From Verrucomicrobiota bacterium (GTDB lineage: Bacteria; Verrucomicrobiota; Verrucomicrobiia; Opitutales; UBA953): 64,000 nucleotides of DNA. Each line of letters starts with the position of its first letter. Positions within the stretch are counted from its first letter, which is position 1. The notes beneath the pieces were generated by a model, which worked only from the letters and a program-made list of their open reading frames with translations, was not told where the DNA came from and did not search any database. The position numbers were made by a program, and so were the translations under genes. The stretch spans positions 1 through 64,000 of the forward strand of contig VHDL01000002.1 in the NCBI GenBank assembly GCA_016871415.1. Reading direction: 5' to 3'. Shown here one piece after another: positions 35,001 to 42,261 of this stretch.

Positions 35001-35195
35001 TTCGTGACCGCCAACCTGGTCTCTCCGGGCGGCGCCACACTCCGCAGCTCCCACTCCGGCATGCGCGCCGGCTCGACCTTCTCGAACCCCGTCCTGGCTT
35101 CGCCGGGAGGTGCCGTCTACCGCGAGCCGGTCGAGCCCGCCGCCCCGGCCGCGCCCACCGCGCCCACCGCGCCCGCGGCTCCGGTAGCTAACTGA
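32046..35195 (+). CDS. PilQ/GspD-type outer-membrane secretin (Amuc_1098-like)
   Basis: The protein has 1049 residues with a signal peptide (about 1-25). Residues 29-88 and 108-167 are two nearly identical TPR-like repeats ('LRDEGKLQPALEKVQQVLK' and 'LRDEGKLQPALEKADGLLK'). More helical and TPR-like sequence follows to about 470. An STN/N0-type domain comes next (about 495-570, 'ILDQPLDRACQYISQQAQQ', 'VTVEQALNIITRQANFTW'). An N1-like domain (about 640-700) precedes the secretin barrel (about 790-1000, 'SSPSLTVLDGKTAIIKV', 'ATVVIGGLTREEVKTVEDK', 'VPVLGDIPLIGAAF'). The C-terminal tail is Ala/Pro-rich. It forms the outer-membrane pore. No PilB, PilT or PilC gene is nearby. Confidence 0.9.
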   Translation: MKTNSPLRLTLAALLLGSVAGNLTGQATDLAIQQVQLLNEAVKLRDEGKLQPALEKVQQVLKANPSDEGAKELVASIRLALDEATKNAAAPAPGAAPAVEVPAIPADPAIQQVRLLSEAIKLRDEGKLQPALEKADGLLKLDPSDEGAKELRASIVLALEEAAKKAPAAPAPAAPIDALAQEYAALYAEVAAAIARAKAEAARGDHAKAVATLDAAIAALPNIVSAQPVRDRASLARQDVLIDRDAVKPASDPLLSGASKEVSAKVAKSQELLKAAESLVRKGDVDSLLAALSELDRAGRELPSNIAADLLKERIKTVRAGALGRLALLSINAREMSRADGYITDLEKLMGEADPSAVRLRAEFKARRSDPTYQNIDELSPGIRQKADRVQELLVRGRARYLYGDYQGAIEVYREVMQYQPNNPEAKAYQVRIRELLSETSGQWNRGVTKGKLLELLDETWKLPEVFNREVTIVGGPQVADPITERIKTIVLPTVRILDQPLDRACQYISQQAQQYDKDQRELNIIPVDPERKNPPISLTMAGVTVEQALNIITRQANFTWIVSQGIIEVRPDSGSSDLETEFFPLAPSAVIKMTGVSGGSAAAPGATASPFAGGGGGSASGAEARPEEIGIKNFFIRSGVAFEGVNGAAMAYDGTNLIVTQNRKNLDRVRNILRRYSDIKQVYIESKFIEVSQSVLNELATNWQIINPANAIRAQSELRTLSGVFGVAATSQAGGIVVPGQDPVPIPNRPPAISGSNFGTGSPTFGGFNPTTQAGNIGLIDSYNLNLFLRAVEQNSGTDLMSSPSLTVLDGKTAIIKVAQLLRYPQSYGDVQAVVSQGGGGAGGGVGGQAVAVTAGTPQDFTVQEVGVTLEVTPTVAADDSIAMNLKPKVIEFEGFVEYGGTSVAISGSTTVSVPSGFFQPIFTTREVVTDVTVFDGATVVIGGLTREEVKTVEDKVPVLGDIPLIGAAFRSSGKSTSKRNLMVFVTANLVSPGGATLRSSHSGMRAGSTFSNPVLASPGGAVYREPVEPAAPAAPTAPTAPAAPVAN

Positions 35196-35219
35196 AAGCC
35201 CGCGCATCGGCCGCTGAAC

Positions 35220-35249
35220 GGGCCCGCCTCACGGCGGGCCCGCTTTTTT
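35220..35249 (+). terminator. Rho-independent terminator after the secretin gene
   Basis: GGGCCCGCC and GGCGGGCCC form a perfect 9-bp stem with a TCAC loop, followed by GC and six T residues. It begins 25 bp after the secretin stop and closes the pilus-like operon. Confidence 0.92.
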
Positions 35250-35284
35250 CTGGCTGGGGCGGCTCCGCGGCGGAGACTCCGTGC

Positions 35285-36259
35285 ATGCGCTGGATGCTAG
35301 TCGACGGCTTCAACCTGGTCTTCCGCAGCCATTTCGCGATGGAGCGGTCCAATCTCCGCCGTCAGTCGGATCAGTTTCCCACCGGCGCCCTGCACGGCTG
35401 GATCAAGTCTCTGCTCGACCTGCGTGATTCGGAAAAGCCCGACCGGGCCGCCGTCTTCTTCGACCTCGGCGGATCGGATCGTCATCTTGCGGCGCATCCC
35501 GAATACAAGGCGCAGCGGGATGACACGCCGGAGGACATCGTGCTCCAGCTGCCGGAGGTCAAGCGGCTGACGGCCCTGCTCGGTTTCCAGGTGGTCGAGC
35601 GGCGGGGCGTCGAGGCCGATGACCTGATCGCGACGGCGGTGCGGCGGCTCTCCGCCGAAGGCCACGGGTGCGTCATCGTCAGCGCGGACAAGGATTTCGG
35701 CCAATGCGTCGGGGGCGAGGTCTTCCAGCTCGCGCCTCCGCCCACCGCCAATCCGTCTGCCGGATGGCGTCGGCTTGACGCGGCTGGCGTCACCGAGAAG
35801 TTCGGGGTCCCTCCGGCGCGCATCGCCGACTACCTCGCCTTGGTCGGAGACGCGTCGGACAACATCCCGGGCCTGCGCGGAGTCGGGCCCAAGACCGCCG
35901 TGAAATGGATCTCCGAGCATGGCGGCCTCGAGCAGGTGCTCGCCGCGGCTGACCGGCTCGAGCCCGGGCGCTTCCGCGAGCAGGTGCGCGCGGAGGCCGA
36001 CCGCATCCGCGCCAACCTCGACCTGGTGACCTTTCGGACCGATTATGAGCTCGACCTGGGCGAGGCCCCCGTCGAGGACGTCGAGGGCGTGGAGCGGTTA
36101 CTCGGTGAGATGGAGATGCACGCCACCTTGCGCCGTTACCGCGCCCGGCACGGCAGGGATGCTGCCGACAATGCGTCCGCCTCGGCGCCTTCCGTCCCAC
36201 AGAGGCCCCCGAAGCCTCCGGAGCCTTCCGGCGGCTCCGTGCAGGGGGAGCTCTTCTGA
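35285..36259 (+). CDS. 5'-3' exonuclease (PolI N-terminal/flap endonuclease family)
   Basis: This 324-residue stand-alone homologue of the 5' nuclease domain of DNA polymerase I has acidic metal ligands in 'LVDGFNLVFR' (D7), 'VEADDLIATAVR' and 'VIVSADKDFGQ'. The 'LVGDASDNIPGLRGVGPKTA' block is a helix-hairpin-helix with the GDxSDNIPG signature. It would remove RNA primers or flaps during replication and repair. The last five residues, QGELF (320-324), fit the QxxLF type of beta-clamp-binding peptide after a Pro-rich flexible tail. ATG 35285 follows the terminator closely, so it probably has its own promoter. Confidence 0.92.
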   Translation: MRWMLVDGFNLVFRSHFAMERSNLRRQSDQFPTGALHGWIKSLLDLRDSEKPDRAAVFFDLGGSDRHLAAHPEYKAQRDDTPEDIVLQLPEVKRLTALLGFQVVERRGVEADDLIATAVRRLSAEGHGCVIVSADKDFGQCVGGEVFQLAPPPTANPSAGWRRLDAAGVTEKFGVPPARIADYLALVGDASDNIPGLRGVGPKTAVKWISEHGGLEQVLAAADRLEPGRFREQVRAEADRIRANLDLVTFRTDYELDLGEAPVEDVEGVERLLGEMEMHATLRRYRARHGRDAADNASASAPSVPQRPPKPPEPSGGSVQGELF

Positions 36260-36265
36260 AACGAA

Positions 36266-36289
36266 GAGGCCCGCCTTTCGGCGGGCCTC
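36266..36289. terminator. Bidirectional hairpin between convergent genes
   Basis: GAGGCCCGCC and GGCGGGCCTC form a perfect 10-bp stem around TTTC. It lies 6 bp past the exonuclease stop and 21 bp past the stop of the minus-strand gene at 36311. Neither side has a strong T-tract, so it may be a weak bidirectional terminator or a transcript-stabilising hairpin. Confidence 0.6.
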
Positions 36290-36310
36290 GATGCGCGGGA
36301 GAGGCGGCGG

Positions 36311-37168
36311 TCAGTTCTTCTTCTCCGCCTTCTTCTCGGCCTTCGGAGCCTCGGTCTTGGGGGCTCCGGCCGCGGCGGCGGCGGCCTGCTGGCCGGCCTG
36401 CTGCTGCTGGATGGCGCCCACGACCGTGTTCACTTCCTCCTGGTTGAGCAGGATCACGAACTTGCTCTCGAGGACTTCGACCTCGTAATTGTGGGTGATG
36501 GAGTAGCCGACGCTCTGGGCCATCTCCTGATTGCCCTTGTCGAGGGCCTGGGCGGCTTGGTCGAGCAGATTCTTGAGCTTCTTCTTCTCCTCCTCGGCCG
36601 TCGCTCGCTCGTGCATGGAGCGCAGCTGCACGAAGGCGTCGCGGCGAGCCTGGAGCTCCTTGGTGAAACGTTCGAACATGACGATGGCGTCGAGGCTGAG
36701 CAGGTCGGCCACGCGGAGCAGGCGGCGCTCACCGCGCACGACGAGGTCCTCCTCCTTGAAGTCCCTCGCGGCACGGGCCTTGGCGGCCTCCTCCTCGTTC
36801 ACCACGGCGTGCAGGCGGAGCTTAGTGTTCACCAGCGCTGTCTGGCGGTCGGCGATGAGCGGAAGGCTGAAGTAGCGACGGGCGAAGATCGCGTCTTTTT
36901 CGTTGAAGTCCTTCACCTCGGTTTCGAGGATCTTGGCAAGTGCGTCCTTCTCGGGCGTGGTCAGGGCCGTCTGCTGGCGCTGCTGCAGCTGACGGAGCCG
37001 GCCGAACTGCTGGCCGTGCGCGTTGAGCTCCTGCTGGAAACGGACGATCGCGTCCTGACCGGTGAGGGTCAGGGCGACTCGGCCGAGGTTCTGGCCGAGC
37101 GGGAGGATCTCGATGACTGGGCCCTTGGGGGCTTCGGCGGGAGCTTCAGGGGTGGCGGCGGTGCTCAT
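36311..37168 (-). CDS. Uncharacterised coiled-coil protein, paralogue of the gene at 37199
   Basis: This 285-residue protein has no signal peptide and no recognised family. It is dominated by helical, Gln/Glu/Lys/Ala-rich sequence (about 40-90, 110-230). It carries two motifs shared with the upstream gene: 'ALTTPEKDALAK' (neighbour ALTTPEREARSK) and 'RQTALVNTKLRLHAVVNEEE' (neighbour 'RQYLVVQTKLNVLSALSNEE'). The C-terminal halves are alike as well ('LESKFVILLNQEE' against 'AEAKLYTLLSDEE'). The end is an Ala/Lys-rich tail (PKAEKKAEKKN). A duplication with loss of the signal sequence is likely. The role is unknown. Confidence 0.75.
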   Translation of the reverse strand: MSTAATPEAPAEAPKGPVIEILPLGQNLGRVALTLTGQDAIVRFQQELNAHGQQFGRLRQLQQRQQTALTTPEKDALAKILETEVKDFNEKDAIFARRYFSLPLIADRQTALVNTKLRLHAVVNEEEAAKARAARDFKEEDLVVRGERRLLRVADLLSLDAIVMFERFTKELQARRDAFVQLRSMHERATAEEEKKKLKNLLDQAAQALDKGNQEMAQSVGYSITHNYEVEVLESKFVILLNQEEVNTVVGAIQQQQAGQQAAAAAAGAPKTEAPKAEKKAEKKN

Positions 37169-37198
37169 GTTTGATGGGTTGGGTATCTGGGAAAGGGT

Positions 37199-38026
37199 TC
37201 ACTTCTTCTCTTCGTCCTTCTTGGCCGGGGTCTGGTCGCCTAGGCGCTTACTCTCCTCGTCCGAGAGCAGGGTGTAGAGCTTGGCCTCGGCCGTCTGGAG
37301 CGTAATTTCGCCGGGCAGGTCGTAACCGCGGGACTTCCTGAATTCCTCGAGCGCGGCGTTCACCTCGCCCTGGGCGTTCTTGACGGCGTCCTCGACTTTC
37401 TTCTTGTCCGCGTCCTTGGTGAGGCGGGGCTGGAGGTCGACGAGCTGCTGCAGCGCGCGGCGGGTCTCCATGACGCGCTGCACCTGGAGCTTGAAGGCCT
37501 CGACTTCCACGGCGCCGCTGACGGAGCCTCGGTTAAGGAACTTCTTGTCGCCGGCGTTGACGACCGACTCGGACTTGAACTCCTTGTCGGCGGCGAGCTT
37601 GATGTATTCCTCGTTGGAAAGGGCGGAAAGCACGTTGAGCTTGGTCTGCACCACGAGGTACTGGCGGCTCAGGTCGAAGCCGTAGTTCTTAGCCATGGTC
37701 GCGTTGTCGGACTGCAGCACGGCCAGCTTGGCCTCGAACTCCTTGCTCCGAGCCTCGCGCTCGGGGGTCGTCAGGGCGATCTGCGCCAGCTGTTGGACCT
37801 GCTGGGCCTCCTGACGCTTCTGGTTGATGACCTGGACATTCCGCTCGAAGTTGGCGAAGTCTTCCACGGCGGCGAAGTTGCGGACGAGGACGAAGCGCTT
37901 GCCTTCGACCTCGAGCACCTCGACCTGGGCGGTCTTGGGGTCCGCCGGCTTGGCGTCGGCGGGCTTGGTCTCCTGCGCGATCGCGGACAAGGCGCAAAAG
38001 CAGAGGAATGCAGTCAACTTCTTCAT
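37199..38026 (-). CDS. Exported coiled-coil protein of unknown function, paralogue of the gene at 36311
   Basis: This 275-residue protein has a signal peptide (MKKLTAFLCFCALSAIAQ), a Lys/Pro/Ala-rich linker and then 'VLEVEGKRFVLVRNFAAVEDF' and long helical stretches. It shares a repeated layout with the adjacent downstream gene. A second copy of the 'TKLxxLSxLxxEE' pattern appears near its own C-terminus ('EAKLYTLLSDEESKRL'), so each protein may itself be an internal duplication. The Lys-rich end is KKDEEKK. A TATTAT box lies near 38087 on the minus strand as a possible -10. It may be a periplasmic or surface scaffold; no enzyme motif is seen. Confidence 0.75.
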   Translation of the reverse strand: MKKLTAFLCFCALSAIAQETKPADAKPADPKTAQVEVLEVEGKRFVLVRNFAAVEDFANFERNVQVINQKRQEAQQVQQLAQIALTTPEREARSKEFEAKLAVLQSDNATMAKNYGFDLSRQYLVVQTKLNVLSALSNEEYIKLAADKEFKSESVVNAGDKKFLNRGSVSGAVEVEAFKLQVQRVMETRRALQQLVDLQPRLTKDADKKKVEDAVKNAQGEVNAALEEFRKSRGYDLPGEITLQTAEAKLYTLLSDEESKRLGDQTPAKKDEEKK

Positions 38027-38100
38027 GAGATTCGTAAGGGACGGGAGGTTTGAAATTAACGAGAATCTCCCCAGCCTCTACAAAATAATACGCCCAGACC

Positions 38101-38907
38101 TTACTTTTGGGGCTTTTCCAAGGCCTTGCCCATCAAGCCGGCCAGGTCCACCTTCTCGATTTCCCGCTGCAGGGCTTCATCCGCCAAGGCGGCGCGCACT
38201 TTGGGGTGGTCAATTACTTTATTTAAATCGTTATTATGCAATGCTTTACGTATATCAGCATCTTGCCAGGCTTGGTAGACTGTCGGGTGTGAGGCCAGGC
38301 CCCGGATTTCGGGCATCGCCATGAGTCTTCGTCTCGCCGCTGGATCCGCCATCACCCGGCGAGAACGAGAAATCAGGATGCGATGCCGGTCAGGGATGGG
38401 GGACCAGTCCCTGAGTTCCGAAGCCAAACCACTTTTTATCAATTCTTTGCGGATCCTGACAGGCCAGGCCTCGCCCTCCGTCGGCCCCTGCAGGCATTCC
38501 TCGATGGAGGCCCATGAAAACAGGGTCATCAACAAAAGGACGAAGTACATGATGCCTGTCCAGCAACCAACGATAGCGCCTGCCACCGGACTTTCAGCCT
38601 CGTCCGAGCCCTTCGGCCTGCGTCCCAGCCACCAACAAGCCGAATAGGTCATCAGCCCCGAGACGGTGCCGAGGACGCAGATTCCGGCCGCGCCCCTGAG
38701 CAGCCACGGAAAGTCCGAGCCCTCGAGCGTCGCGTGTCCGGCCTCCGGCCCGAAGACCCAGCCTGCGGTGATGCCGGCGGTGAGCGCGGCCGGTCCTGCC
38801 AGCTGACGTAAGGGGCCGCGTCGGTAGCCTCGCCAGGCGCCCCGGATCATCAGGCCGAGCAGCAGGCCCAGGGCGACGCAGGCGGAGGCGGGAAAGGTCG
38901 GTTCCAT
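38101..38907 (-). CDS. CvpA-like membrane protein
   Basis: This 268-residue protein has four predicted membrane helices in the first 135 residues ('ASACVALGLLLGLMI', 'LTAGITAGWVFG', 'GICVLGTVSGLMTYSACWW', 'GCWTGIMYFVLLLMTLF'). This matches the general plan of the CvpA/colicin V production family ('RRGPLRQLAG'-type loop, 'AIVGCWTGI'). The C-terminal 130 residues are soluble and helical ('LRDWSPIPDRHRILI', 'DLNKVIDHPKVRAALADEA'). The DNA near 38215-38260 is markedly AT-rich compared with its surroundings. The family call is tentative, and the function of CvpA proteins is not settled. Confidence 0.6.
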   Translation of the reverse strand: MEPTFPASACVALGLLLGLMIRGAWRGYRRGPLRQLAGPAALTAGITAGWVFGPEAGHATLEGSDFPWLLRGAAGICVLGTVSGLMTYSACWWLGRRPKGSDEAESPVAGAIVGCWTGIMYFVLLLMTLFSWASIEECLQGPTEGEAWPVRIRKELIKSGLASELRDWSPIPDRHRILISRSRRVMADPAARRRLMAMPEIRGLASHPTVYQAWQDADIRKALHNNDLNKVIDHPKVRAALADEALQREIEKVDLAGLMGKALEKPQK

Positions 38908-38910
38908 GAA

Positions 38911-40038
38911 TCAGCGTTCTCCCAGCACCTTGAGGATGCGCCCTTCGCGCGCCTCGATACTCTCCGTCAGCTTGAACTGCACCAGCGCGCGCCGCAGGTT
39001 GTGGCCCGGGTGCCGCACCTTGAAGTAGATGTCGCCGGCGAGGTGGTCGGCGAGGAAACGGATCCCGAGCTCGAGCGGGATGAGATGCACGCAGTCGAAG
39101 AGACGGCGGTGATCCTCCTCGCTGAGGAACTCGCGCGCGTGCTTAAGATAGCCCCGGTAGATGGCGGTGAAGAGGTCGGTGTCGAAGATGACCGATGACA
39201 GGTCCTGGGCGTCCTCGCCGGCCGGGTTGCAGGCCGACCGTGTCGCGTCGCCGATGTCGTAGTGCACCAGCCCTGGCTGCACCGTGTCGAGGTCGACGAT
39301 GCAGGTTCCGCGGCCGGTGGCCTCGTCGATCATCACGTTACCCACCTTGGGGTCGCCGTGCGTCGTGCGCAGCCGGAGACGTCCGGCGTCCAGCGCGTCC
39401 TGCAGCACGCGGCAGTGGCCGCGGCGTTCCTCGACGAACCGCACCGCGCGGCGGGCCTCGGGCGAGGCTTCAAGACGTTCCTGGCCGGCCCGCTTGGCCA
39501 GGGCCTCGTCGAGCTTGGCGAGGTAGCCGGGCGTGACGTGAAAGCCGGGCAGGGCGTAGCGCAGGCGAGACGGCTCAAGGTCGCTCACCATTCGGTGGAA
39601 GTGTCCGAGCACGAAGCCCACCTCGTGGGCGTGCTCGGGATTCTGCACGCGCTCGTGGGCGTTGGCGCTCGCGATCTGAGAGATGGCCCGCCAGAGGTCC
39701 CCGTCGGCGTCGGTCACCCAGTCTTCGCCTACCTTGGTCTGGATGATCTTGGGTAGCTGCCAGATGCGGTCCGAATGGTCGGCCTCGGCCTCAAGCCGCG
39801 CATGGCAGTGGTCGGTCAGCGCGCGCATGTTCTGCATGATGGCCTCGGGATCCGGGAAGACCGACTTGCGCACGCGCTGCACGATGAAGCGCTGTTCTGA
39901 GAACGTCGTGCGGAAGATCGCCAGGTAGGTGTCGTTGACGTTGCCCGAGCCGTAGGGCTCGACGGTGACCAGCCGGCCCTGGACGTCGAACTGCCTTGCG
40001 ATGAGGGCTGCGCGCACGGCCTCAATCTGCCCCGCCAC
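38911..40038 (-). CDS. NahK-like sugar 1-kinase (aminoglycoside phosphotransferase fold)
   Basis: This protein has 375 residues from GTG 40038; a longer frame reaches 40125 but would overlap the tRNA-Thr gene. The phosphotransferase core shows the catalytic loop 'TTHGDPKVGNVMIDEATG' and the metal motif 'CIVDLDTVQPGLVHYDIGD', the wording typical of N-acetylhexosamine 1-kinases, which phosphorylate GlcNAc or GalNAc at C1. An N-terminal 'EPYGSGNVNDTYLA' forms the ATP loop. It may feed amino sugars into salvage, consistent with the glycan-oriented genes elsewhere. The CvpA-like gene follows 3 bp after its stop, so they likely form an operon. Confidence 0.82.
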   Translation of the reverse strand: MAGQIEAVRAALIARQFDVQGRLVTVEPYGSGNVNDTYLAIFRTTFSEQRFIVQRVRKSVFPDPEAIMQNMRALTDHCHARLEAEADHSDRIWQLPKIIQTKVGEDWVTDADGDLWRAISQIASANAHERVQNPEHAHEVGFVLGHFHRMVSDLEPSRLRYALPGFHVTPGYLAKLDEALAKRAGQERLEASPEARRAVRFVEERRGHCRVLQDALDAGRLRLRTTHGDPKVGNVMIDEATGRGTCIVDLDTVQPGLVHYDIGDATRSACNPAGEDAQDLSSVIFDTDLFTAIYRGYLKHAREFLSEEDHRRLFDCVHLIPLELGIRFLADHLAGDIYFKVRHPGHNLRRALVQFKLTESIEAREGRILKVLGER

Positions 40039-40120
40039 GGCCGTCTGGCGAGGGCATTCGGCCTCCGCCAAGGCTTGCCTTCCCCGCCCGGACTGCCCAC
40101 GTTCATCCTTCCTTCGTGCC

Positions 40121-40196
40121 GCCACCTTAGCTCAGTTGGTAGAGCGTCTCATTCGTAATGAGAATGTCGCCGGTTCAAGTCCGGCAGGTGGCTCCA
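40121..40196 (+). tRNA. tRNA-Thr(CGT)
   Basis: Acceptor arms GCCACCT and AGGTGGC pair over 7 bp. The D-arm GCTC/GAGC, anticodon stem TCTCA/TGAGA with loop TTCGTAA (anticodon CGT) and T-arm CCGG-type stem with TTCAAGT are all present. The CCA end is encoded (40194-40196). Confidence 0.95.
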
Positions 40197-40259
40197 GCAC
40201 GGAGGGCCTTTTCATTCCGGCCGGCTTGCGTCGACCGGCAAACCTCCCTCTCTCCCAGC

Positions 40260-41219
40260 ATGACCCGAGCCAATCATCCTCCCCGCAGCCGCGATCTCAA
40301 CCGTCGTTACGATCGGGCTTTCCGCGCAGACGACGCCTACCGCGCCACGCTGCCGGACATGCAGAACACCGACGGCTCCCAGATTCAGGGAGCCAACGTG
40401 CCCATCCAGCACGTCGGCATCTCGGGCTTCCGCCTCCCCATGTCCGTGGCGTCGCGTGACGGGCGCCCCGTGCTCCTGGAGTGCTCGGTCACTGGCACGG
40501 TGTCCCTCGGTGCTGACCGTAAGGGCATCAACATGTCCCGCATCATGCGCGTCTTCTACGAGTTTAAGGACCGCGTGATGTCCCATGAGCTGCTTGAGGA
40601 GGTCCTGCTTCGTTACAAGAAGGAGCTCGGCTGCAGCCGCGCCCGCATCCTGGTCGAGTTCCGCTACCCGATCCTGCAGAAGTCACTGCGCTCCGGACTC
40701 GAAGGCTGGCAGTATTACCGCGCGGTCCTCGAAGGCACGGTCGACGACCTCGACCGTCTCCGCCGCTATGTGCATTTCGACTTCGTGTACTCCTCCGCCT
40801 GCCCCTGCTCCGCGGAGCTCACCGAGCACGCCCGGGAGGAGCGTTCGGCCTACGGCATCCCCCATTCCCAGCGCTCCAAGTCCCGCATTGTCGCCGAGGT
40901 GGCTCCCGGACGCAGCCTGTTCGTCGAGGACATGAAGGACCTCGCCCTGGCCGCCCTCCAGACCGAGACGCAGGTCATGGTGAAGCGCGAGGACGAGCAG
41001 GCCTTCGCCGAGCTCAACGGAGCCCACGCCAAGTTCGTCGAGGACGCCGCCCGTCTCGTGTTCGAACGTTTCGACACCGACCTGCGCGTGCGCGACTTCG
41101 TCGTGGCCTGCTCGCACCTAGAGTCGCTCCATTCCCACGACGCCGTTTCGGTCATCAACAAGGGCCTGCCCGGCGGGCTCTCGGCCGACTTCATGGGCTT
41201 CAGAGACCTGGTCTGCTGA
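40260..41219 (+). CDS. folE2: GTP cyclohydrolase I type IB
   Basis: This 319-residue protein is the FolE2-type GTP cyclohydrolase that opens the GTP ring to make dihydroneopterin triphosphate for folate or queuosine. The family block '[17 protein letters not shown]' (carrying the active-site cysteine), '[12 protein letters not shown]' and '[15 protein letters not shown]' are all present. ATG 40260 was chosen because it lies past the tRNA gene. FolE2 enzymes can work without zinc and are often made under zinc limitation, which fits a genome with a predicted Zur-controlled zinc importer. No Fur-type box was seen next to it. Confidence 0.95.
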   Translation: MTRANHPPRSRDLNRRYDRAFRADDAYRATLPDMQNTDGSQIQGANVPIQHVGISGFRLPMSVASRDGRPVLLECSVTGTVSLGADRKGINMSRIMRVFYEFKDRVMSHELLEEVLLRYKKELGCSRARILVEFRYPILQKSLRSGLEGWQYYRAVLEGTVDDLDRLRRYVHFDFVYSSACPCSAELTEHAREERSAYGIPHSQRSKSRIVAEVAPGRSLFVEDMKDLALAALQTETQVMVKREDEQAFAELNGAHAKFVEDAARLVFERFDTDLRVRDFVVACSHLESLHSHDAVSVINKGLPGGLSADFMGFRDLVC

Positions 41220-41223
41220 CTCT

Positions 41224-41261
41224 CCGAGGCTTGCCCCGCCCCTCGCCGGGGGCATCCTCGG
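41224..41261 (+). terminator. Hairpin between folE2 and tRNA-Arg
   Basis: CCGAGG (41224-41229) and CCTCGG (41256-41261) pair, and the stem can extend through TGCCCC/GGGGCA with a one-base bulge. It begins 5 bp past the folE2 stop. There is no T-tract, so it may be a weak terminator or a processing element before the tRNA. Confidence 0.4.
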
Positions 41262-41267
41262 TCCCAC

Positions 41268-41345
41268 GAGGGGGTAGCTCAGTTGGATTAGAGCAGCAGC
41301 CTTCTAAGCTGCGGGTCGCGGGTTCGAGTCCCGCCCCCCTCGCCA
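41268..41345 (+). tRNA. tRNA-Arg(TCT)
   Basis: Acceptor GAGGGGG pairs with CCCCCTC, with discriminator G and an encoded CCA (41343-41345). The anticodon stem CAGC-type arm encloses the loop CTTCTAA (anticodon TCT), and the T-arm GCGGG/CCCGC encloses TTCGAGT. It reads AGA codons. Confidence 0.95.
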
Positions 41346-41393
41346 CTTTTTCCCGGGCTTGCTCCCGTGGCCTTGAATCGGTTTGCTTTGCCA

Positions 41394-42251
41394 ATGGAAA
41401 TCCATGTCGCCCGGAAGTCCGTCTCGCTCGGGACTTTCAAGCTAGAGGAGGTCCGCGCTGGGCTGGCGACCGGTCGCTTCATCACGACCGATCTGGCGTG
41501 GCGGGAGGGCATGGCCGAGTGGAAGGCCCTCGGCGAATGGCCGGAGTTCGCGGGCGCGGCGCCCCCGCCGTCCCCGGGCTTCCCCGGCGGTTCCGCCGAA
41601 CAGCCGCCGCTGCCCTCTTGGGAGCGCGGCGCATCCTTCGCCCACTTCTTCGCCACCATCAGGGAGGTGGCGCTCGATCCGGTGCGCACGTTTGACGGGA
41701 TGCGTGAAGGCGGCTTTAGCCGGCCCATCGCGTTCAGCTACGCCACGCTCTTCCCCGCCTGGCTTTGCGGCAGCACCCTCTACGGCGGACTCATCCTCTT
41801 CATGGCCGGCATCGCCAACTATGACGGCGGGACGGCCCCGCCATCGGCGCCGATGCGATTGGACTTTTTGGCTGAGTTCGGGGCCGCCGCGGCCGCCGCC
41901 GTCGTTTCCGGCATCCTCGCGGTCGCGTTCCTGCTGGTGCCGCTCTTCAATTTCGTCGGCGCCGCCATCGCCCATCTGCTTCTCCTGCCCTGGAATCCGC
42001 AGGGTGGATACGCCCAGACCTACCGGGCCCAGGCCTACGCCTACGGAGCGTTCATGCCCTTCGCGTTCATTCCTTGCGTGAATTACGTGGTCGGCCCCTG
42101 GCAGGTGGTCGCCGCGGTCATCGCGCACTCCCGCGTCCATCGCATCGCCTGGTGGAAGGTGGCGATCTCCCTGGTGCTCGTGCCATGCTGCTGCGCCTGC
42201 GGAATCTACGCCCTTCTCATCGCCGCCATCATGCCGACCTTCCTCGGCTGA
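41394..42251 (+). CDS. GYF_2 domain membrane protein (Yip1-like), first of a tandem pair
   Basis: The protein has 285 residues. The N-terminal 60 residues are a GYF_2-type module ('IHVARKSVSLGTFKLEEVR', 'GRFITTDLAWREGMAEW') that usually binds peptides. After a Pro-rich linker (about 62-80), four or five membrane helices form a Yip1-like domain (about 105-285). The ATG at 41394 starts directly at the GYF module. It is followed 10 bp later by a second gene with the same N-terminus. The function of bacterial GYF_2-Yip1 proteins is unknown. The DNA of the module contains 44 bp identical to its neighbour. Confidence 0.82.
   Translation: MEIHVARKSVSLGTFKLEEVRAGLATGRFITTDLAWREGMAEWKALGEWPEFAGAAPPPSPGFPGGSAEQPPLPSWERGASFAHFFATIREVALDPVRTFDGMREGGFSRPIAFSYATLFPAWLCGSTLYGGLILFMAGIANYDGGTAPPSAPMRLDFLAEFGAAAAAAVVSGILAVAFLLVPLFNFVGAAIAHLLLLPWNPQGGYAQTYRAQAYAYGAFMPFAFIPCVNYVVGPWQVVAAVIAHSRVHRIAWWKVAISLVLVPCCCACGIYALLIAAIMPTFLG
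41505..41548 (+). repeat. 44-bp direct repeat, copy 1 (tandem GYF_2 genes)
   Basis: These 44 bp are identical to 42373-42416, 868 bp downstream. Both copies encode the end of the GYF_2 module (EGMAEWKALGEWPEF). Identity at synonymous sites points to recent duplication or gene conversion. Confidence 0.9.
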
Positions 42252-42261
42252 AATCTTCCCC

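Noticed and set aside
40039-40125. N-terminal extension of the NahK-like kinase
   Set aside because: It would run into tRNA-Thr (40121-40196) and has no family similarity, so the GTG at 40038 was preferred.
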